Source: DATKMK01 sp035541895 (GTDB lineage Bacteria > Desulfobacterota > Binatia > HRBIN30 > JACQVA1). Taken from it: a stretch of 64,000 nucleotides of DNA. The translations under genes and the position numbers were made by a program. The stretch spans positions 37,367 through 101,366 of the forward strand of contig DATKMK010000079.1 of NCBI GenBank assembly GCA_035541895.1. Reading direction: 5' to 3'. Numbering within the stretch: position 1 is the first letter of the stretch; each line of letters starts with the position of its first letter. The notes under the pieces are model-generated. The model had not been told where the DNA came from. It saw only the letters and a program-made list of their open reading frames with translations, and made no database searches. Positions 58,066 through 64,000 of the stretch are shown piece after piece.

Positions 58066-61000
58066 GTGAAGGGCGGCGGCGCACGTAGCACCAGAGTAGC
58101 CCGGCCAATACCCACCACAGCGCGCCGTCGTCGCGTTCGACCACGCGACATCCTCCGCCAGTCGCTCCGCTCGTTGCACTGGGCACCGGCGTTGACGTCG
58201 CGGTCGACGGCGGCGGGGTCGGTGTCGGATTGTCCGGAAACTCTGATGCGCCGAGCGGCTGCAACTCCGACCGATTGCCGGCGGCATCACGGGCGACCAT
58301 CGCAAAGTAGAGTGAGCGCCCCGCAAAGCGATCGTCTTGAATCCGTATCCGATTGGCATCGCGCGAACCGGACGGACTCTGCACACTCGTCACCGCCGCC
58401 GCCGACGCGAACTCGTCCTCGGAGATAATCGAGCTGGTCGCGAACCGCACGTCCAACTGAGCGGTACCGCAATACAGATCGTTGCCAGGAACACGCGTCA
58501 GCATGATCTCAGCGGAACTCGGCGACAGCGGTTGCACCCCGTGCGGCGCCGACGTCGATCCGGGCGGACGCGCATCGGTGTGATAGTTGCCGCTGCCCCA
58601 CTCGTCGTGGTGGAAGCGGCGCCACGGAATGGCGCCACACTCGTCGCCCATCGTCCGCCAGGCGAACAAATGCCCTTCGCGCGTCGACGCGATCACTTCC
58701 AGCTTGCCGTCGCCATCGATGTCACCCACTGCGGGCGAACCAATCATCCACCCGCCGGTGAACTTCGGCCATCCGGACGGTTCGTACCCATCCATGTTGA
58801 ACGCATGTAGATCGGAGACCGCGGAGCCTTCGAGCGCCTCGGGGCGCCCGTCACCATCGATATCGGCGATCGCCGGAGCGCTGAAGAATTGCAGGTCACT
58901 CACCACGCGTGGAAAAGCCGGGCTGAACGCGCCGTTCGCTCGCGAACCGTCGGCGAGTGTGACCGGCCACACGCCGAGATGGTTGTCGGCCGGCGTCTGC
59001 TGCGCCGCGAGTTGCTCGTCGATCAGTTTTCCGAGCCCCGCGGCCGGGCTGAGCAAGAAGAAGCCGCGCCCTAATCCATTGAATTCCGCGAGCACCGGAG
59101 CCCCAAGCGATCCGAAACTCGGAGCGTCGGTCGAGTTGCTGTTCGCACCCAGCGTATCGGTGGCAAACGTCAGGGCCTGACCGGAGGTGGCGCGTCCGAG
59201 CAACGACTCGCCCTGGGCGTTGAACACGTACAACGGACCGACGACCGAACCGGTCGCGACTTCCAGCCGGCCGTCGCCGTCGACGTCAGCAAGTGCCGGC
59301 GGTCCGTTGCTGCCGGTCCCGACCGTCGGCAACAGACCCGCGGTCACGAGCGCGGTCTTCACCGGCCAGCCTGACAGAAACGAATTCGGATTCCATCCTC
59401 GACTCAGTCCCGACCCGCCGTGCGCGACACCGTCGGGATAGACGGCGTAGACCCTCGTGTTGCCGGGGTGAATCGCGCCGGCGGAACGATAGAGATTGAC
59501 GATGATGTTGGTAAACAGCGCGTTGGGTTCTTCTAGATACTCTTCATTGACCGCGGCGACCACATCGAGTTGCCCGTCGCCGTTGAGATCGCCCAACGAT
59601 GGCGGTACGACGATCTTGGTGCCGATGGCGGCGTTGGCGTCTGGGGTCAGCGAGATCTCGTTGCTGATCGGATCGACCGACGCCACCTTCGCGGGATCCT
59701 TGAGCAGCACGGGCCACCCAGGTACCGACTCGCCGGTGTAGCGCCACGCATAGAGATGGCGATCGAAGGCGCCGGCGATGATCTCCAACGATCCGTCGGG
59801 CGAGTGATCCAGATTGCCGAGCGCCGCCCCGCCGGCGAGCGCGCGGCCGACACGATTGTCGCCGTTGTGACGATTCACGCGATCGGGCACCCGGCCGTTG
59901 GGCGTATTGAGATCGCGCTCCGAGCGGCGCGTGTTCGAGTACTCCGGCAGAGTCGACACCGGAAAACCCGCACGCCGCGCGCCGTCGCGATTCCACACGT
60001 AAACCTTGCCCTGCAAATCGGTGGCGACCACTTCCAGCCGGCCGTCGCGATCGAGATCGCCGACCGCGACGGCTCCGAGAACGGCACCGTAAACCGGCGT
60101 GCGCACCGCACCGCTTGCGTAGCCAGGCGCGCCGAGATGGAGTTCGAGCGGGTCCGTGAACGCCGGCCAGCCCGCCACCTCGCTGCCGTCGGCACGAAAC
60201 GCATGCACCGCGCCGTTGGAGGTGCCGATGATGATTTCTTCCCGACCGTCGCCATCGAGGTCGGCGGTGACCGGCGACGCCACGCCGTCAGAGCCCAACT
60301 GAATTGGAAATGCCGAGAGCAAGTCCGGGTCGTGATGGAGCGCGAACGCGCGACGGTCCTCAGCCATTCGACCCGTGTCGTCGGTGACACGAACGCGAAC
60401 GGTGAACGTGAAGCGATCGGGGTCGGGTGCCCCATTGGCATCGAGTGCCGGTCCGGTTGCGCCGTTCGGCAGTAACGCGCGGATCTCGGCGATGTCGATT
60501 GCGCCGATCTCACCGACCAGCGCTGCCGTGCGGACATCGGACACCCTCGATCGTCGAAAGTCGCCCTCGGCCGGCTGAATGCCGGGCGCGATCTCGATCA
60601 CATACGAGAACGACGTGGCGCGATTCGCCGCAACGCGCCCGACCATCGACAAGACCGGCATCGATTCCGGATCGATCGTCTCGAACCACGCCGGCGAGTC
60701 GATGCTCGCCTCTGGTGGGATCTGTCCGGCGGCAACCGCCCGCACCGCACGATTGGCATTGACGCGGCCGTATCCGAAGTATTGATCGAAGCCGGCGATC
60801 GAGTGGTACCGCTCGCTGTGCCGCACGCCGGGGAACGGGCTCTTCGTCGCATAGTTCTGCGGCTCGGGCGGGGTCACGTCGTTGCGCGCAGCGAAGTTGA
60901 TGTCGTCCGCCGTCTGCGTGAGTAGCTGCTTGATCTCGTCCGCCGAGAGCGGAAACGGCGCGAGGGTGCCGTCGTCGCGCCGGTACGGAGTCAATGCGCC

Positions 61001-62218
61001 CTGATCGATCGCATTGAGCGCGGCCGAGACGATCAACCCGGCCATACCGGAACTCTTGCCGGTCGCCTCGGACGAGCAGCTCGACGACGGCACCGTGACC
61101 GCAATATGCCCCCCATAGTTGGTGCACCCGTTGAGGTAGAGGTACGAGGCCGGCGTTTGTTTGAGCCCCGCCAACTCGTTGAACTTCGTCACCGAGTTCA
61201 CCTCCACCGTGTGACGGTAGTTGGCCGGGTAATTGTGATGGTTCGACTCCTCGTCCGCCGCCGAGGCGATGACCACGACGCCGGTGCGATACGCGTAATC
61301 GACCGCCTCTTGACCGAAGCGCGTCTGGTCAAGCGTGCCGAGCGCCTCTTGCACCACACGCGCGCCGTTGTCTACGGCGTAGACGACCCCTTGCGCGAAC
61401 GCGTTCACGTCGGCGACGAAACTGTCTCCCACCCGCACGGGAATGATCATGCAATTCGGACACGTCCCGGGGTCACCGCTGCCATTGTTGGCTTCGGCGG
61501 CGGAGTCCTCGGCCTCGCCGGTTCCGTGGCCGTAGCGCACTTCGTCGAGCGGATCGTTGTCGTCCTCGAAGAAATCCCACCCGCTCACGTCGTCGACGTA
61601 ACCGTTGCGATCGTTGTCGACGCCGTCTGAGAAGATGAAGATGAGGTCTTCGGGATCGATCACACCGTTGCCGTTCTGATCGCTGACGCGTGAATCCTGG
61701 GCGTGCGTGCCGTCGGCGAGATAGTCCTGAATGTTGAACACGCCGTCGCCGTTGCGATCGTGGGGATCACGCGTGTTGGTGCTGCCCTCGGGCACCGGCA
61801 GTTCGCCGCGATTGAGGTAGAGCTTGTTCATCAAGTCCGGGAGAGAGTCGGCCCAGCGAATACCCGAGTCGAGCACCGCGATCCGCACGTCGGGTCGTCC
61901 CGTGGTTACCTGCCAAGCGAGGTCGACGCTCGCGCCTTTGACGCCGTAGAGTTCTTGCGCGCTCGCATCGATTACCGGGTCGCCGGTCTTGTCGCTGGTG
62001 AGCTTCCAGTTGTCGCTGCCAAAATCGTTCGGTCGCGTCGGCGGAGTCGTCGTCGGAAGGAAAAGGTAGCGTGAGAAATCGATCGCATTGATGCACGGCG
62101 GGTCGGTGAGTGGATCGGTGCACGGATGGGGATTGCTGGGGTACGGAAATTCCGCGCGCACCGCACCGCTCGAAAGCCAGCATGCGATCAGCGCGAGCAC
62201 CGCGACCCTTCGCTTCAC
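58037..62218 (-). CDS. Subtilase-like protein with FG-GAP repeats and Cys-containing C-terminal anchor
   Basis: The 1393-residue exported protein has a signal peptide (residues 1-22). A divergent S8 peptidase domain covers about 85-500: Asp117 in RIAVLDSGIRW and His231 in RYGHGTGEAEDSA. The Ser region reads EATGKSSGMAGLI (389-390) instead of GTSMAAP, and the oxyanion Asn position is Asp322. Calcium-like DRNGDGVFN and DQNGNGVIDPED loops sit inside the domain. A Fn3-like region follows, then many FG-GAP/VCBS repeats (DLDGDGREEIIIGTSNG, DIDGDGKLEVIAST), forming a beta-propeller. The C terminus (GGGCRVV, then a hydrophobic helix ALWWVLAGLLWCYV and RRR) resembles MYXO/JDVT-CTERM sorting tails. Possibly catalytically impaired. 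Confidence 0.86.
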   Translation of the reverse strand: MKRRVAVLALIACWLSSGAVRAEFPYPSNPHPCTDPLTDPPCINAIDFSRYLFLPTTTPPTRPNDFGSDNWKLTSDKTGDPVIDASAQELYGVKGASVDLAWQVTTGRPDVRIAVLDSGIRWADSLPDLMNKLYLNRGELPVPEGSTNTRDPHDRNGDGVFNIQDYLADGTHAQDSRVSDQNGNGVIDPEDLIFIFSDGVDNDRNGYVDDVSGWDFFEDDNDPLDEVRYGHGTGEAEDSAAEANNGSGDPGTCPNCMIIPVRVGDSFVADVNAFAQGVVYAVDNGARVVQEALGTLDQTRFGQEAVDYAYRTGVVVIASAADEESNHHNYPANYRHTVEVNSVTKFNELAGLKQTPASYLYLNGCTNYGGHIAVTVPSSSCSSEATGKSSGMAGLIVSAALNAIDQGALTPYRRDDGTLAPFPLSADEIKQLLTQTADDINFAARNDVTPPEPQNYATKSPFPGVRHSERYHSIAGFDQYFGYGRVNANRAVRAVAAGQIPPEASIDSPAWFETIDPESMPVLSMVGRVAANRATSFSYVIEIAPGIQPAEGDFRRSRVSDVRTAALVGEIGAIDIAEIRALLPNGATGPALDANGAPDPDRFTFTVRVRVTDDTGRMAEDRRAFALHHDPDLLSAFPIQLGSDGVASPVTADLDGDGREEIIIGTSNGAVHAFRADGSEVAGWPAFTDPLELHLGAPGYASGAVRTPVYGAVLGAVAVGDLDRDGRLEVVATDLQGKVYVWNRDGARRAGFPVSTLPEYSNTRRSERDLNTPNGRVPDRVNRHNGDNRVGRALAGGAALGNLDHSPDGSLEIIAGAFDRHLYAWRYTGESVPGWPVLLKDPAKVASVDPISNEISLTPDANAAIGTKIVVPPSLGDLNGDGQLDVVAAVNEEYLEEPNALFTNIIVNLYRSAGAIHPGNTRVYAVYPDGVAHGGSGLSRGWNPNSFLSGWPVKTALVTAGLLPTVGTGSNGPPALADVDGDGRLEVATGSVVGPLYVFNAQGESLLGRATSGQALTFATDTLGANSNSTDAPSFGSLGAPVLAEFNGLGRGFFLLSPAAGLGKLIDEQLAAQQTPADNHLGVWPVTLADGSRANGAFSPAFPRVVSDLQFFSAPAIADIDGDGRPEALEGSAVSDLHAFNMDGYEPSGWPKFTGGWMIGSPAVGDIDGDGKLEVIASTREGHLFAWRTMGDECGAIPWRRFHHDEWGSGNYHTDARPPGSTSAPHGVQPLSPSSAEIMLTRVPGNDLYCGTAQLDVRFATSSIISEDEFASAAAVTSVQSPSGSRDANRIRIQDDRFAGRSLYFAMVARDAAGNRSELQPLGASEFPDNPTPTPPPSTATSTPVPSATSGATGGGCRVVERDDGALWWVLAGLLWCYVRRRPSLTWWVSAPR

Positions 62219-62439
62219 CCGATCAACTCCTCATGAGACAGCCGCACGACTAACAAAGCCGGTAAGTGAGGGGAAGTGCTTTGCGCAATCGACGGTGCCA
62301 TTCGCGGCTGCCGCGTGAACAGAACCCCGGATTGGCAGCACAGCCAGCGCCGTTGCCGCGCCAGCACCGTTGACTTCGATTTCTTCACCGTGGCAGTTCA
62401 CACGCGACATCCCGACATCACGGGCGGAGGGAATTGATC

Positions 62440-63258
62440 ATGGCGGAGACCGCGGGAAAGATCGTCCTTGTCACCGGCGCCTCATCGGGCATCGGCAAAG
62501 CGTGCGCTGACCATCTCGCTGCACGCGGATTTCGCGTCTTCGGCGCGCAGCGGCGCGTACCATCTGACATGAGCGGGATAGTCGAAATGATCGCCATGGA
62601 CGTCAATGACGACAGCTCGGTAGCCCACGGGGTGCAAACGATTCTCGAACAGACTGGTCGCATCGATGCGGTGGTCAATTGCGCCGGCAACGCATACATG
62701 GGCGCCGTCGAGGACACCTCGATCGACGAAGCCAAGGCGCAACTCGAAACCAACTTCTTCGGTGTACTGCGGGTCTGCCGCGCGGTCCTCCCCGCCATGC
62801 GGAAGCAAGGCGGTGGCTACGTTGTGAACATCAGCTCACTCGCGGGCGTGCTCGGGTTACCGTTCAGCGGACTCTACAGCGCCAGCAAGTTCGCGCTCGA
62901 AGGCATGACGGAGAGTTTGCGCCTGGAGACGCGCCGTCGCGGCATCAAAGTCGTGCTCATCGAGCCCGGCGATTTTCGCAGCCAGCTCGCCGCCACCCGG
63001 CGGACGGTGGCCGATGCCGACACAAACGACGCGTACCAACCCGCGTTCGCGAAATTCAAAGCGCAGCAGGAGAAGGACGAAGCCGGCGCGCCGACGCCCG
63101 AGCCGGTCGCGGCGCTGGTGGAGCGCATTCTGCGCAGCCGCTCGCCGAAGCTCCGCTACAGCGTCGGCATGATCGGCCAACGTATCGTCGTGCCGCTCAA
63201 ACGCTTGTTGCCGCAATCGCTGTTCGAGCGCGTGCTCGCGCTTGCTCTCGGCCTGTAA
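62440..63258 (+). CDS. Short-chain dehydrogenase/reductase
   Basis: The 272-residue classical SDR has the nucleotide-binding motif VTGASSGIGKACADHL, the structural NCAG motif in AVVNCAGNAYMG, catalytic Ser in VVNISSLAGVLG, and YSASK with the Tyr-Lys pair. The substrate cannot be assigned; the C-terminal 70 residues resemble SDR enzymes acting on lipid or steroid ketones. GGAGG lies about 10 bases before the ATG. An in-frame TTG two codons upstream is an alternative. Confidence 0.92.
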   Translation: MAETAGKIVLVTGASSGIGKACADHLAARGFRVFGAQRRVPSDMSGIVEMIAMDVNDDSSVAHGVQTILEQTGRIDAVVNCAGNAYMGAVEDTSIDEAKAQLETNFFGVLRVCRAVLPAMRKQGGGYVVNISSLAGVLGLPFSGLYSASKFALEGMTESLRLETRRRGIKVVLIEPGDFRSQLAATRRTVADADTNDAYQPAFAKFKAQQEKDEAGAPTPEPVAALVERILRSRSPKLRYSVGMIGQRIVVPLKRLLPQSLFERVLALALGL

Positions 63259-63353
63259 TCGCCGCGGACCGCTGGCGACCGTCTCCTCGCCACGGAGAGG
63301 CTGCGCTGCGCCTCTACTTGCTGTAGCCCCCGCCGCGTGGTTTGGGAACGCGC

Positions 63354-64000
63354 ATGATCGTGTTCGTTCACGGAGTGCCGGAAACGGCGGCGTTGTGGGA
63401 CGATGTGCGCGCGGCGCTCGGCCGCCGCGACAGTATCGCGGTTGGGCTTCCAGGCTTCGGCTGTCCGCGCCCGGCCGACTTCGCCGCCACCAAGGAAGCT
63501 TACGTCGACTGGCTGATCGGCGAACTCGAAAAACTCGGTGAGCCGATTGATCTCGTCGGTCACGACTGGGGCGGTGGCTTCGCGCTGCGCACCGCGTGTG
63601 TGCGACCGGACCTGCTGCGCTCATGGGTCTGCGACGCCGCCGGTCTCGGCGATCTGCAATTCGAGTGGCACGAGTTCGCCAAGGTGTGGCAAACGCCGGA
63701 GGCAGGTGAACAGTTCTTCACCATGCAGCTCGCGCTGCCCGTCGAAGAGCGCGCGCTCGCGTTCGAGCCCCTGGGCGTGCCGCAAGCCCGCGCACGCGAG
63801 ATGGCGGCGCGTATCGACCAGACCATGGCAGACTGCATTCTTGCGCTCTATCGTTCTGCCACGGAGATCGGTACCGAGTGGGCGTCCGGATTGCGCAACG
63901 CCACCAAACCGGGGCTCGTCGTGGTTCCCGAGAACGACCCCTTCCTGATCGCCGACACCGCGCTGCGCACCGCGCAGAACTGCGGGGCGCGCGTCGAGCG
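63354..64000 (+). CDS. Alpha/beta hydrolase, partial (runs off right edge)
   Basis: The first 215 residues of an alpha/beta hydrolase starting MIVFVHGVPETAALWDD. The HG oxyanion motif (HGVPE) and the nucleophile elbow LVGHDWGGGFALRTA are clear. An Asp in the elbow is typical of haloalkane dehalogenases, epoxide hydrolases and fluoroacetate dehalogenases rather than esterases. The acidic and His members of the triad lie beyond or near the window end (a PENDPF segment is present at about 195-200). The frame is open to the end of the window. Confidence 0.82.
   Translation, partial: MIVFVHGVPETAALWDDVRAALGRRDSIAVGLPGFGCPRPADFAATKEAYVDWLIGELEKLGEPIDLVGHDWGGGFALRTACVRPDLLRSWVCDAAGLGDLQFEWHEFAKVWQTPEAGEQFFTMQLALPVEERALAFEPLGVPQARAREMAARIDQTMADCILALYRSATEIGTEWASGLRNATKPGLVVVPENDPFLIADTALRTAQNCGARVE

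Overview
The window is GC-rich DNA from a Gram-negative, diderm bacterium. LptF/LptG, ExbB/ExbD, lipoprotein signal peptides, a MacB-like ABC exporter with a membrane-fusion protein and a predicted outer-membrane barrel all point that way. Large exported proteins carry long Thr/Pro/Ser linkers, DUF4215 (Myxococcus-type) cysteine repeats, CSLREL/choice-of-anchor beta-helices and dockerin-like EF-hand pairs. Together with the tig-clpP-clpX-lon-hup order, this suggests a soil or groundwater lineage formerly placed in Deltaproteobacteria (Binatota/Desulfobacterota-like). That placement is inference; no rRNA gene is present to test it.

Layout. 1-7.5 kb: the 5' end of an AmgK-type sugar phosphotransferase, rmuC, an exbB-exbD-XRE cluster, and a MoxR ATPase/VWA pair. 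7.5-9.1 kb: a small accessory patch with two paralogous proteins sharing an FSGxPxPT domain, one of them fused to a Cys/His-rich domain. 9.2-17.5 kb: housekeeping and metabolic genes (alkyladenine glycosylase, a zinc-ribbon TPR protein, flavin reductase, pyrophosphatase, a crotonase, an LLM monooxygenase, a Gfo/Idh/MocA dehydrogenase). 17.6-29.3 kb: surface and secreted proteins, including a Cys-rich repeat protein, an 1808-residue beta-helix protein, a DUF1566 protein and a sugar dehydrogenase with a C-terminal sorting-like tail. 29.4-33.8 kb: a four-gene ABC export operon. 33.8-41.7 kb: a FecR protein, a TPR/beta-barrel protein, a beta-helix lipoprotein and a dockerin-like protein. 41.8-52.4 kb: the conserved core (rlmB, lptF, lptG, rpsI, rplM, tRNA-Asp, tRNA-Val, hup, lon, clpX, clpP, tig, tRNA-Leu). 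52.9-64 kb: an orphan IS630-type helix-turn-helix protein, a NarL-type regulator, a stress/membrane cluster (GATase, Usp, DedA, IMPase), two Cys-rich repeat proteins, a divergent subtilase with FG-GAP repeats, an SDR and the start of an alpha/beta hydrolase.

Themes. The non-core content is dominated by exported proteins built from mix-and-match modules joined by Thr/Pro-rich linkers. The ABC exporter, FecR/TPR-barrel pair and sorting tails are plausible machinery for a decorated surface. The most unusual items are the FSGxPxPT paralog pair, inverted arrays of heptanucleotide repeats at gene borders, a tandemly duplicated unclassified domain in the giant protein, and a subtilase with an altered active site. 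No CRISPR array, complete insertion sequence, prophage or rRNA operon was seen.
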